From Symmetrospora coprosmae (Eukaryota > Basidiomycota > Cystobasidiomycetes > Symmetrosporaceae): a DNA stretch of 64,000 bases. Positions 1 to 11,600 of the stretch are shown here, piece by piece. A program made the position numbers and the translations under genes. The stretch covers positions 1-64,000 of the forward strand of contig VUYT01000026.1 in NCBI GenBank assembly GCA_008802785.1, written 5' to 3'. Numbering within the stretch: position 1 is the stretch's first letter; every line of letters starts with the position of its first letter. Below the pieces are notes generated by a model. That model did not search any database and was not told the origin of the DNA. It was given only the letters and a program-made list of their open reading frames with translations.

Positions 1-1181
1 CCCCCCCCCTTCTTGCCCCTTGCTTCGCCTCGTCGATCACACCCTCATGCGTGCCTGCGTCAAGCAGCATCATCATCCAACGAAGCAAAGAGCAACAGCA
101 ACGACAGCAGCAACGCAAAGACCGCAACAGCACCGCCCGAACAAGCCAAGCGCAGTCCATACCCCATCGCCGGCAGCAGCAGCAGCAGCACCACAAGCAA
201 CCCGACCGACCTCTCGTACGCCGCCTCGCTCGTCCCGCAGGGCGACAGCGCAAAGCCGCGGTCAAACTCGTCTAGCACTGCTGCTGCTCTGCTGCGCTCT
301 CCAGTTCAGCGTCCACCGTCCATCGATCAACAGCTAGCCGCGCAAGCGGCAGCGGCAGCATCAGCATCGGCAGCTTCTCCGAAACAGCCGTCCTCAGCCA
401 CCTTTGCCTCTCCCCAGCAACGCGACAGGTCCACCTCGCTAGCGGGGCCCAACGCGAGCAATCACAACAGTAGCAGCAACCACATCAATCCGATAGCAGC
501 CGGCTTTCTCGGAGGAGGCGCGGCAGGCGGACAGCGGCTCAGCGGGGGCCTCATCAATGCAAGCGCCATCCCGACATCTGCCAACGGCTCGCTAGCAGCG
601 ACAGGTGGCAGCAATGCGCCTGAATCTGCGAACGGCTCTGCTGCGGCACAGAACAGAGTCGGCAGCACAACGGTCGGTAACGCTTCGCCAGGCATGGCTC
701 CGCGTCTAGGTCACAGCGCCGCCGGTCCATCCAGCAGCATCACGAACACCAACGCAGCTACCAACCACTTCCGGACATTCCAGTACCCTTCGCCGTCCAA
801 CAGCACATACAGCAGCCGCACCTCGTCACCCGCTATGCAGCCGCATCAAGCTCAGCAATACAGCGGCGGGCGGCCTGGAACCGAGAAACCCGGGTCAAAG
901 TCGGGCTCGCCTGCTCTGTCATCTGCCACGATTGACGGGGCCCGCGCCAGTGCGCCGCGCGAGCAGAGCCGTACGGGCGGGATGGGCGCATCGCTAGGGC
1001 CGAGCTTCATGGACCGGGAGCGCGAGCGAGAACGACAGCCGCAGTCCGGGTCTGGAGCACAGGGGCAGCCTGGCAGTCAGGCGAAGCGTCGCACGAGCAG
1101 CACAAGCGCGGCCGGCTCGCCGTTCTCTGGGTACGGCACAGGCATCTACGGTGCGACCCCCAATGCCGCCTCGGGGTACCA

Positions 1182-1212
<31 letters not shown>

Positions 1213-3613
1213 TCAGGTAGTGGACAGCCTGATCGCGCAGTGACAACGTCACCCTCCGCACCGCGCCGCTCGCCAGTCGCGCAGTTCCGCCCGCCGCATC
1301 AGCAGTCGGCGGTAGGCACCGGTCTCTACCCTTACGACTTTGGTCAGCGTCTCAGTCAGCAGCAGCTAGGCGGCAAGAGCCAAAGCAGCGCGAGCCCAGT
1401 GTCGAAGGATGGGCTCCGCCCGTTTGGGTCTGGCGATCAAGCTTTCACGAAATCGTCTGCTTCGCCGCCGCCCCCTTCTGCAGTACAATCGTCCAACGCT
1501 GGGAGACCAGGCTCGCCGCCCCGCACATCTAGCCCATTTCAACATCCGCAGCAGCATGGGCCTAGCGGAAGCAGCAGAGGCGGTGGTCCATCTGGCGAGG
1601 CAGCCCAGGACCCGTCACGCACAGGCGGGCTCGCTGGACCGGGCAAGGGCTCGGGCTCCTTGCACCACCACTCGGCCTCGGCATCTTCGCTCGGCGCGAG
1701 CGCACAGCAACATCAGCAGCAGTACGGGAATGTCGACCGGAACCCGGGCAGTATGCAAGGAGCGCATGGAAACCAGAACCGGAGGGTGTCCATGGGTGGT
1801 CTGTCCACCCTTCCTGGTCAGCAACAACAACAACAGCAGCAGCATGGCTTCAAGGCGCCGGGTGCGCCAGGACATGGACGAGCGCCTTCCCTCTCGACGT
1901 CGCTTCCGCCTTCTGCCTCTGGAAATTCCGGCGGCACGTCCGCTGCGGGTAATTCAGTCTCGCGAACCGCTGGGGCTGGAGCGCTACCAAGTGCTGCCCA
2001 GTCCGATGGTCTATTGACCTCTGCAGCAGCGTCGGGATCCTCAAGCTGGAGGCCAAATGGCGGCTCGTACGGCGGACCGCAGCCGTACCCGCTCCAGCCA
2101 AGGGAGAAGGAGAAGGAGGGTCAGGTCCAATCGCAGGCGGGAAGGAAGCCGGACAGTGCGGGTGTAGCGAGGCCGCAGCAGCAGCACGGCGCCGGTGCAC
2201 CGCAGACATCCGATACGGCGCAGGAACTCGGGTCGAAGCGCAAGCGAGGAGACTATGCCGAACCTGCCCTTGTGTCTCCGATGAGCGCGACAAATGGGGC
2301 GTATGCTCATGGGCAGCAGCAACAGCAGCCCGGTTATCCGGCACCTGGCTCTATCACCGCTGGCCGTCACGCAAGTCAGGGCATCCCCCATCCTCAGCAG
2401 CAACAGGCGCAAGCGCAAGCGCAAGCGCAAGCCGTGCACGCGCCCGCCGGGCCACCGACGTTGCAGACGCAGCGAGGTACCAAGGGGCCTCTCTTTTCCG
2501 CCGAAGACATCAAGGGTGCTGCACTGCGCCCGCCACTCATGGCTGTTCGATCGGACCTGGTGGTGCGGGCGCTACACAAGGTCGCATCGGCGCAGCATCA
2601 GCTCCTCCTTGCGCAGAGCGGCGGGAACACGAGCAAAGAAGCACCGTCCGCTGGACCAGTCCCACCCTTCCTGGGCCGCATCGTGTACGACCCCTTCATC
2701 GATCCAGCCGAGCTTCTTGATGCCGACTTGCTCCGGAAAGGCGTAGGCGGCAAGGTCGAGATCTGGCTGGACACCGAGTGGCTGCAGGGTGAAGTGTGGG
2801 AGGCGGGGGCGCCGTCTCACCCGGCCGCGAGTGCGCCGCCTTCGCCTTCCAGCGAGGACGAGGCTAAGGGCGACCCAATTGCGGCGTACATGGGCGCCGG
2901 CGGGACCGACAAGGGCAAAGGACGGGCTGGTGCCCGTGAGGACGAGGCTGCAGCTATGGAGGTTGACGAGGGTGCGTCCGCGTCCTTCTCACACCGCCAC
3001 GAGTCGCTCCTTCCCGGCCAGCCCGCTGGCGCCGACCCCGCCTGGAGCCTATGGGATCTCCCGCCCCTGAGGAATCGCAAGATCTGGGGTACGGATGTCT
3101 ACACGGATGACAGCGACATCCTGGCTGCATGCATTCACTCGGGCTGGCTGCGCCTTGGCTCGACTGCCCCGCTCTTTGGCGCGCCGCAGGCCGAGCTGCC
3201 CCATCGCCGGAAGCGACGGAGACGCGCTATGCGCCACCGCTCTCTACGCATCACGATCGTCGTGGCACCCAAGCTCGTCAAGTATGAAGGCTCGCTCCGG
3301 GCGGGTGTGCGCAGCCGCTCGTGGGGCAGCAGCCACGATGGCGTGAGCTACGCTATCGAGAGCGTGGAGCTTGTGGAGGTGAGCTACTTCTGAGCTGCAT
3401 CCGCGTGACTGGCGTGCTAACCCGCCTAATTTGCAACATCAGAATGCTATGCATCGTCTCACGCTCACCCGTGTCAAGAAGACTGCGAGCACTTTCATCC
3501 CGCTGTCGAGGGAGAGGTGCGCGTGCAGTGCAGGATGCGACCACTCGTCACGCGTGCTGGGCTCGTTCAATCGATCGATAGCATTGGGCAAGGCACTCAT
3601 CAAAGCTTCGTGA
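1..3613 (+). CDS. RXT3: Rxt3 subunit of the Rpd3L histone deacetylase complex (5' partial)
   Basis: Two exons: 1-3378 (open from the left edge) and 3443-3613, joined in phase 0 by a GTGAGC...CAG intron. Reading on past the donor would end at once in a false tail. The first roughly 830 codons are low-complexity, rich in Ser, Gln, Ala and Gly, with several Gln runs. The conserved part starts near 2480 and contains the Rxt3 signature (WGTDVYTDDSDI, about 3085-3120, followed by AACIHSGW) and a basic RRKRRRR stretch. Rxt3 is a non-catalytic nuclear subunit of the large Rpd3/Sin3 corepressor complex in fungi. No in-frame ATG precedes about codon 227, so the true start is almost certainly outside the window or in an upstream exon. 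Family call is confident from the C-terminal domain; the N-terminus is unknown. Confidence 0.85.
1180..1212 (+). repeat. CAG/CAA microsatellite in RXT3
   Basis: Eleven glutamine codons in a row, mostly CAG, inside the disordered N-terminal part of RXT3. Shorter Gln runs occur near 1823-1845 and 2393-2410. Likely length-variable between strains. Confidence 0.9.
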
Positions 3614-3957
3614 AAGGGCGCATACCCGTCGTTGTACACGACCCACGCTTCTTGCCGTCACTCGGCGTGATCTAGAAATCAATGCCGCCTCGCTACGAAT
3701 GATCGAGTCTGCCTAGTTACCCAATGATCCTTTGCATGCCACATTGAAGGAAAGGGTATGGTCTGCCGAAAGCTTGCACTAGTGTCCACACCACCTCATC
3801 TCATCTATGTCGTCCGTCTCGTTTGATTGTCCATGATTGACCCTCTCTGCTTCATCTGCCTGCGCACCAGAAAAGGCAGCTCTTCATCCCAAGCGCTGCA
3901 GTCGACCTTTCCCGAGTGTTTCGTTGGCCTCTGCCTTATCCACTGCCCCCTTGGGCT
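3614..3957. other. Convergent intergenic spacer
   Basis: 344 bp between the stops of RXT3 and the Zn2Cys6 gene. It must hold both 3' ends. I see no ORF, RNA gene or repeat. Confidence 0.6.
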
Positions 3958-6041
3958 TCAGAACCCGCTACCCTCATATTGCGAAAGCAGTCCTCTGTGC
4001 GAATTGGTTCGGTTCAGCGACCTTCCTTGCGAGATTCTCGGTGTCGTATCGCTGCCGAAAGAGGGCTGTAAAGGCGGCATAGCGCTCGTCTGAGCTGCTC
4101 CACTCTGCTGCCGCAGCGCTGGCATCGAGCGCATGTGGGAAGGTGACGGTGGCCGGAATGCACCCACGCCGAGCGCCAACTCGGCAGCTGAGCTGCTCTG
4201 GCGGTCTGTCCCATCCATGTATCCGCTCAGGGCGCCCTGCATCGCTCTCGACGATTTGAGCGGCCCAGGCAGAGGCTCGAGCTTTGGCAATTGAGGGGTG
4301 GAGAATGTGCCTGGAGCAGCGGGCGTTAGTGCCGGCGATGGGGAATGGGCTGCCTGCGGACGGCGGTACTGCGATGCGGCGCCGCTCGGGTGGGCGGGCG
4401 ATGTGAGGCACGAGAAGGATTGCTTGCGCCGCGAGGAGAGAGCCAGGTTGCTGCTGAATGGACTATTGCTCGGATTGAGCGAGAGGAAGTCTGGGGCGGT
4501 GCTGCCAAACTGCGAGGCGACGAGGCCGTCTTCGGGGTAGCCTGCACTGGATGCACTGCTGGCGCCCAAGAGATTGCGAGTCGAGGCTCGTCGGCGGAGG
4601 CTGCCTGACCCCTTGGTGCTCGACGAGCTGGAGTCGAGTCCGGGCATCGGGGGAAAAGGAGGCAATGCGAGCGGGCTAAGGCTGACCATCCCATTGCCAC
4701 TGCCGTGCCCGCCATGAGCAGACGGAAGTGCAAGTGAGTTGAATGGGTCGTTCGCGTCGAATAGAGGGAGGGGCCTTGTCGTCCAGTCATCTTGTCCGCC
4801 CATGGGTCCAGATACAGCAGGAAGCGCGGGGATGTTGGACGAAGCCGAAGAGCCTTTCCTCATGCGTGGTGAAGACTCATTCCCGTACAGGCTGGGCTGG
4901 AGCTGTGCTTGACTCGCGCTCGTGCGAAGACTCTGAGCGGCAGTCAGGCCCGCTGTAGAGGCGGACCGCCGCACTCCGCGAGGCACTCCGCTCGGGCCCG
5001 CTCCCGACCCGGCGCTCTCGGAAGACGATGGAAATGGTGGAAATGGTGACACCTTGAGTGAGCCGAGGGTCCCCACTTGCATGCCGTCCGGACGAGTTGC
5101 GGAGGAGAAGGATGGGAATCGCGTCGATGACGGCCCTGACGCTTCGCTCCGTCCCGTCGATGACCCCGACGCGGCTGACATGGTCAACGGCAACGGTGTC
5201 GGCCCCACCCCAATTGGCGTGAGATCTGGGAGAGCGTTCTCGATGCTGCGCCAGCTTCCGCTTCTCTGCGGCAGGTTGGGCAGGAACATCGCTGAGGCGT
5301 CGCTGGCTGGTGTAGAGCCGCCCGTACGGGTCAAGGTGGAAGAGGATGAAGGCTGGCGCGGAGTCACAGAGCGGTTGAGACTGCTCATGGAGGCCGTGCT
5401 TGCAGCGCTCGATGCCAGGCGATTTCGATGGACCCTGGAATTAGCAGTCGAAACAGGCGCGGCGTACTCGAGGGGCGAGGGGGCAGTCGAGGAAGTGCTC
5501 GAGGCGGAGGAGGAGGTGTACGAAAGGCTGGGACTGGGTGATGACGAGTAGACTCCAGAAGGCTCTTTGCCAAGACCGCTGGCCAGTTTAGTCTCCCGAC
5601 TGCTGGCGCGCACTTCGTTGCTGTCGATGCAGGCGGGAGATAAGCAACCCAATTTGTAGCGAGATCGACAGTCACAGGCACCCACAGAGCTGCTGTGCTG
5701 TCCACGAGAGTGTAGACGCACTCCACTCTTCTTGCAGTGCAAGATCCGCACGGTCGTTGCCGGTCACATCGCCTTTTCTGGCTTCTGCAGAAGTCACATG
5801 ATGTCGGGCCCACGCCCTCTGCGAGAAGTGTGCAAACAGGTGTCAATGACAACGCGCAACATGCGCTGCCAGAGCGGTGTGGGGTCGACTTACTAGGCGC
5901 GGGCGGCACGGATGGCGGAGGAGCGGTTGTAGCTTTCATGTATGCTTGCGAGTATGGGTTCATGCCCGCGCCTTTAGGCCGATTGAGCTCTAGATCGAAG
6001 CCGGTCAGAGGAAGGTTGAGCCTCGCCTTGAGGTCGTTCAT
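3958..6041 (-). CDS. Zn(II)2Cys6 transcription factor, serine-rich
   Basis: Three exons on the minus strand: 6041-5894, 5818-5686 and 5620-3958, giving 647 aa. The introns are 75 and 65 nt (GTAAGT...GCAG; GTGGGT...ACAG). Exon 2 carries the whole binuclear zinc cluster at residues 57-83 with spacing CX2CX6CX5CX2CX6C (CDFCRSQKRRC then PCGSC then C), the fungal Zn2Cys6 DNA-binding fold. The remaining 560 residues are Ser/Pro-rich and appear disordered, with scattered R-x-x-S patches and no recognisable fungal middle homology region. That makes it a nuclear regulator with unknown targets. The start at 6041 is the first ATG in frame with the splice pattern; a short N-terminal segment precedes the cluster. 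No metabolic cluster lies beside it to suggest a pathway. Confidence 0.8.
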
Positions 6042-7159
6042 GGCGGGCGGCTGCGTTTGCCGAAGCTCTCGGCGATGGAAATAGTCAGTCTAGACGACGA
6101 TCGTCTGGACGGTTTGGAACCGTTGTGAGTCAGCGAAGAGCTCTTGCAGCGCTTCTTTGTGAGAGGGCAGCGGTCAGAGGTGCGAGGGAGGTAGACCGGA
6201 GCAGGGCGGGGCAGAAAGCAAGCAGCAGCATAGGCGAATGCCAGAAGCAGGGCAGCCACTGGATATAGCGCGCAAAGGGGAGACGGACTAGAGAAGGGGT
6301 CAGTCGTGTTTGTTGAGGCAGACTCTCCTTCCCCCGTCCGTCCCCTTGTCGCGTCCTCCCCATGATGTGTTTGGACCCGGCGGACCGGGCTTGAGAGGAA
6401 AAGTCAGTGGATAGCGGACGAGCGGACGAGCGGACGAGCGGACGAGACCAGTCGACTGTGAGGTTCGGAGGCAGGACGAGGTCGTCGAAGGGGAAGGATG
6501 TGGACGAGCGAACGCCTCCCTTTCATGAAGGCGGAGCGGCTCCAGAGGGCGAGGCGAGAAGGACCCCAGAAATCTCTACGAGCATGCGGAGAGCAAGGTC
6601 GCGGTCGAACATCTGCGTCAAGGGGAACCTTGGAGAGCGGTCTGCGAGCGAAGTGCGCGCGTCACATCTTCCACAGTCTTCTAGATTCTGCTGCACTTTG
6701 CGCGTAAGCCTTCGAGTCCAGAGGGTTCGAGCTCAGCATGTTCTCTGCGGTCTGAAGATCGCCCGGCGCGGATGCACCAATGGAGTGTGTATATCATAGC
6801 GTAGGCGCGTTTGCAGTAGGCGCCCGTTGATCCTGTCGTCGCAGACCGCACTATCAGGCAGCTCAAACTACAGTACCGCTACCGAGCAGTCTGGGTGGCG
6901 GCGATGCATGGAGATGCCATCCATTCCGGCGTATGCCACTTTTCACTGCTAGAACAGAGAGGTGCATTGTGTATATCAATTCGCTGCACTGAGCTGCGAT
7001 TTTGGCACTATGCACAGAGTACGAGTAGGTTGGACGAGGCAGAGAGGCAGACAGCGGGCAGCGGATGGTTGCACAGTGACGCGCGCGCTCCAGCTTTGAG
7101 ACGATTCCATCGAAGAGATAGCATAGCATATCAGCGCTCCGCTCTGAGCTCTTCGCGAT
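6042..7159. promoter_or_regulatory. Shared divergent upstream region of Zn2Cys6 gene and ATP12
   Basis: About 1.1 kb without a convincing gene, separating two divergent starts, and the longest spacer in the window. It holds an 8-bp minisatellite near 6413. Purine-rich tracts and long stop-free frames occur on both strands, but none has family-like sequence or a splice pattern. It probably holds both promoters and a 5' leader of the regulator. Confidence 0.5.
6413..6446 (+). repeat. 8-bp tandem repeat, four copies
   Basis: Unit AGCGGACG repeated four times without mismatch (6413-6444), then two more matching bases. It lies in the leader region of the Zn2Cys6 gene. Confidence 0.9.
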
Positions 7160-8459
7160 ATGGAAGCCGCCATGATGCGCACACGAATGCTCAAGGCGCT
7201 CTCATCGCGGCAGCTCCTCAGCCTGGGCGGCGCGCGCGGGATCGCCAGTCCTGCAGAGGCTCTCTCCTACCACCCGAACCACGCTGCCAACAAGCAGCAG
7301 CAGCAGCAGCAGCAGCAGACAGCGACACCTACTGGATCCCCTCCCCTTCCTGGTGCGTGCTTCCTTCCCTCTCTGGCTTGCAGTTGCAGCAGTGCGGCTG
7401 TCAAGGCCGGTGCCGTGCTGACGCTCGCTCGCGCACGCTTCTTGCCACTCTCTGCCCGCTGGACCGACCTCAGGCTCACCCACCGAAAGCCAGACGTCCA
7501 AAGCCGAGAGGACACTGCGCCGATTCTGGAAGACAGTCAACCTCGAGTCTGACCCAAAGGATGGCTCGTGGCTGATCAAGCTCGACAAGCGGACTCTCAA
7601 GACGCCGTCAGGCTTGCCCCTCGCTTTGCCAAAGGAGAAGCTCGCGGCCGCTCTCGTCATTGCCCACGAGTGGGACTCGCAGACGCAGCTTCTGAAGCCC
7701 CATTCTCTGCCCCTGGTGGGTTGTCCTTTCGTGTGAGTGTGTCGCAAGCAGCTCACCCTTCAGCCTTATCCTGCTGGCTCTCCCAGACATCTGTAGCTTC
7801 CCGCGCAATCGAAGGCCTCTCAGACAACGCGACGCGGTCACAGGTTGTCAGCGTTCTCACGCGGTATCTTCACACCGACACGGTCTGGTGGGTCACCGTC
7901 ATTCCACATGCCACTACGAAAGAACGCGCGCCCTGACATGCATGCGTCTTCTCCGTCCACCCCAGCTACACCGAAGCCGGAAAGTCGAATGCTCTGACAA
8001 AACTGCAGGACCAGCACTGGACACCCTTGATAGAGTGGACGAACCGCTCCTTCGGAACGGACGTCCACGCGGTCGAAGGGCAACTTTTCAACCGACAGAC
8101 GCCAGAGACGGCCGCACGGCTCGCGGAAATAGTCTCCCAGTACGACTCGTGGCGGCTCGCTGGGTTTGAGAGAGCCGTCATGGCCAGCAAGTCGTACCTC
8201 ATCGCCCTCGGCCTGGCGGAGGGGCATCTCTCGGTCGAGCAGGCGGCACAGGCCGCGCACGTAGAGGTGCAGAGCCAGATTGACCGGTGGGGCGAGGTCG
8301 AGGACAGTGAGTGATTGCGGTAGCGAGCGAGTTTTCAAGCGACCTGGCCTGAACTTGAGCCCCACTTGCCCTTCAGCTCACGACGTTGACCACCAAGACA
8401 TCCGCGTTAGACTGGGCTCTTCAGCCCTCATCATGTCGCCTCTGCCAGAGGCGCGATAG
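7160..8459 (+). CDS. ATP12: Mitochondrial F1-ATPase assembly factor Atp12
   Basis: Five exons: 7160-7352, 7474-7715, 7787-7887, 7966-8306 and 8377-8459; 319 aa. Atp12 is a matrix chaperone that holds the F1 alpha subunit before hexamer assembly. The N-terminus is rich in Arg, Ser and Leu with no acidic residue after Glu2, as expected of a presequence, and is followed by a Q8 tract. Family motifs are in order: RFWKTVNLE, LDKRTLKTPSG, AHEWDSQ, LPLTSVASRAIEG, the HTDTVC segment, QHWTPLIEW, SWRLAGFERA and the C-terminal HDVDHQDIR. Each intron restores the family alignment exactly: the third rebuilds the Cys after DTV and the last rebuilds the Thr before HDVD. Start chosen as the first ATG; a second Met at codon 5 is possible. 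It is convergent with REV1, leaving 167 bp between stops. Confidence 0.93.
7295..7318 (+). repeat. (CAG)8 coding microsatellite in ATP12
   Basis: Eight pure CAG codons just after the predicted mitochondrial presequence and before the conserved Atp12 domain. Encodes Q8 in a region not conserved in the family. Confidence 0.95.
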
Positions 8460-8626
8460 GGCGCTGCTACACAATCCCACTGCAAGCGCACAATGCAGTT
8501 GATTCAACGAAGTTGAAAGAGAAGTGCAATGAAAAGATACAACGACGGTGGACTGAGCTGAGCAGCGCAAGGAAACTGCGAAATACTAACACTGACTGAA
8601 TTGGATGCGATGCAAGAGTACGCATG

Positions 8627-11600
8627 TCAATCGCATCCGGCGAACGGGGCTTCCCAGAGCTTCAGAATTGCCGCACTGACCCGACCATTGACGCCTGCCC
8701 AAGCCTGCCTCCATCCGTCGACAGCAAGCCGCTGCGAGCCAAAGTCGTTGACGGACTTTTCGCGGTTATCGATGAGGTACCTCCACCAGCTGAGGATGGC
8801 TGCCACTTTTGCGACATCCGGGCCTTTCCCGCCATTCTTTGCCGGGTCCCTGGAGACGACGGCCAGGCAGAACTTGGCGAGAATCTCGACCTCGTCCAAG
8901 CTCGGCGCATGGTCCGTGCCCAATTCCTTCATCCACCTCGCCAAGACGCGCTGCACGTCGGCCGCCTCGGTCTTCCCGCCGAAGACCGGTGCACGCCACG
9001 GTCTCGCCTGACCCTGCTGCGCTTGCGAAATGAGCTGGATGTAGACCGGTCCCTTTGCAGCTTTGTCGAGCTTGTCCTGCTCGCGCCTGCGCGCCTCCTC
9101 TCTCTTTGCGGCATTGGCTGCCGCCTCTTCGAACACGGGCGCGAAGGAGCTGCGCGCCTTCTTGCCTTTTGCCTTCTTCTGCATGATGCCCGAGGCGCGG
9201 AGAATCTCCTGCACCTCCTTGCTCTCGCCCTTACGGATGAGGCACTCCTTCAAGATCTCGGATTGCGAGGCTTTGCCGAAAGAGCGGAAGATGGCGACGT
9301 CCAGCCCGAGCAGCACAAGATGCTGGTCAGTGAGGCGGGTCGGGCTCGGAATGGCTGGTGCTGGACGAGGCGGAGGCCCGAAAGCTGGTGACGTAGCAGC
9401 GATGACGATGGCTTCAGGCTTGTCCGAGATCGACCGTGTGCGCTTCGTGACCTGGCCGCCGAGATGCATCTGGCCCTGACGGGGTTTGTCCCGGAAGTCT
9501 GAGGGGGCCTGGCTAAGCATCTTGAAGCCGTCTTCTTGGGTTGTCGTCCTCCTTCTGGGCCCGGCGGCAGCATTACCCTGCTCGTCTTCGGAAGAGAGGT
9601 CGATGTAGTTCGAGGGTGCGCGCGACCGCAGTGAGCGGCCCACTGGTGGCGCCGGCCTGCTCGGCGGGTCGAGCAGATATGGCGAAGAGGAGATGGGCCC
9701 AGTTCCAATGACGATGGGAGAACGCGGCAGGTTCGGCGTCCCTAGCAAGATTGGGCTTGGCGCAGGGCCATCTACACTGGGCAGAACGCCTTCGGCCGGC
9801 ACCGTAGCAGCGGGCGCAGGCTGTACCGTGGCGTCTATCTGTTTGTTCTTTGGCACCACCTTGAAAGAAAGGCGTGCTTGTCCTTCGTTACCGCCGTCTC
9901 CGCCGAATCCGCTTAGTCCTTCCTTGACACTCTCGAGCTTCTGCATCTGAAGACCTATCCCTCGTAGCTCTTCCGGTGGGCACGCTAGGGACCGCATGAG
10001 CTCCCAGCATGTCTTGCCAATGTACACGGGATCGCTCGTCAGCTCGACGGCCTTCGAACTATTGAAGGTGTCGCAGACGCCATGTCCGAGGAACTTGGGC
10101 GGCTCGATCTGAGTGAGTCGCGCGTCAGTCAACATCGACAGGGCAATCTGAAGCCTGGTGTGCGCCCGAATGACTCACAGGAGCTTCTGCGGCGCGGCGC
10201 ATGACCTTCAAAGTCAGCTGCCGTCCTTTGTAGGCGAGCTTGGCGAGACGGCTTGCTACTTCCTTGCCGAGTCCCATGCTGCGTAAGTAATAGCGAGGTC
10301 AGGCCGGGCTCTGCGCATGAACGAACATGAGCGACGGAGCTCACCAGAAAGTCTCGACCTCCAGCGCAGTCTTGAAGCGGATGCCATACTGCAGTTGTAC
10401 CATATCCCAGATCGTCAGTTTTTGCCATGGCTGTTGCGGACAATCAATATCACTCACGTTGACTTCCGCACTGACGCTCTTACGGACGCTGTCCATCTCG
10501 AGAACACGGTTGTCGACCCCGCGCGCATAGTTGTACAGCATCTCCCCCGTCTTTTCGCCCAGCGCCTCCTTCATCTGATTCTTCGAGAACTGGAGCATGT
10601 CGCCCACACGACTGAACGGCGCCGCCTGCGCATCGCGGTCCTTGGACTGTTCCTCGACCGTCTCGGTCTCAGATTGACCTTTGCCCGCGAGAGCAGGAGC
10701 GAAATGCCCGCTCGTGAGTCTCTTGGCGAGTTGCGCCAGCTTCTCCTCGATCTCGTTGCCACGCTTCCAACCGATGCCAGGCAGCTTCTCGACATCGATG
10801 TCCTTCAGGAAGGCCTTGAGGCTTTCCCCGGATGCGTCCGTCCCGTTGCCAATCTGAAAGCTCGAGCTCGGCTTGGCGCGATTCGTAGCGAGCCGGGCGA
10901 GGAGCTTGTTGTGCGAGACGCCTATCGAGGTCGAGCACCCAGTGGCCTCCCTGATCTCGGATCGGATAGCCTCCGCCTCCTCCAGCAGTTGAGCGGCAGT
11001 CCGAGGAGTCTCGACAGAGCGGAGAGTGATATATGCTTCGTCGATGGAGACGGCTTCCAGCTCCTGCGCGTGGGAGAACAGGATCTGGTAGAACTCGGCT
11101 GAAGTCGAGCGGTACAGATCAAAGTCGTACGGGACTGTCTGGAGCTGTGGACACTTCTTGCGGGCTGAGCCAAGACTGGCAGCGAGCGTTCGGCAGGAGA
11201 GCCAAATCAGATGCGTTCCTGCCTATAGAGAAGGTTTGGCTCACCTCATTCCATTGACGATACCGAATTCTCTCGCCTCATAGCTCGCACTGGCAATCTC
11301 GCTCGAAGAGTTGACGTCGCCTACGTTGGCATGGCAGACGACGACAGGCAGGCCTCTGAGGTGCGGCCGGGCCAGCAGCGAGACGGCCACGAAGAACGAG
11401 TCGAAATCGACATGGAGCACAACGCGGCCATCCGCTTCTGTTCCCTTGAGGGGCGGCTTCTTCTTGCGATTCAGGCTCTCGGAGATATCGACCTCTCTCC
11501 CCTCGCTGAGCTCCGAGACCATCTTCTTGAGCTCGGCCTTCCAAGTGCTCAGCCAGTGCAGCCGGGACTCCTTGTAGTATTTCGTCAGGAACTCGGTCGT

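Noticed and set aside
6407-6799. Plus-strand open frame of 130 codons in the 6-7 kb spacer
   Set aside because: Arg/Ser-rich low complexity partly created by the 8-bp repeat; no homology signal and no consistent splice sites.
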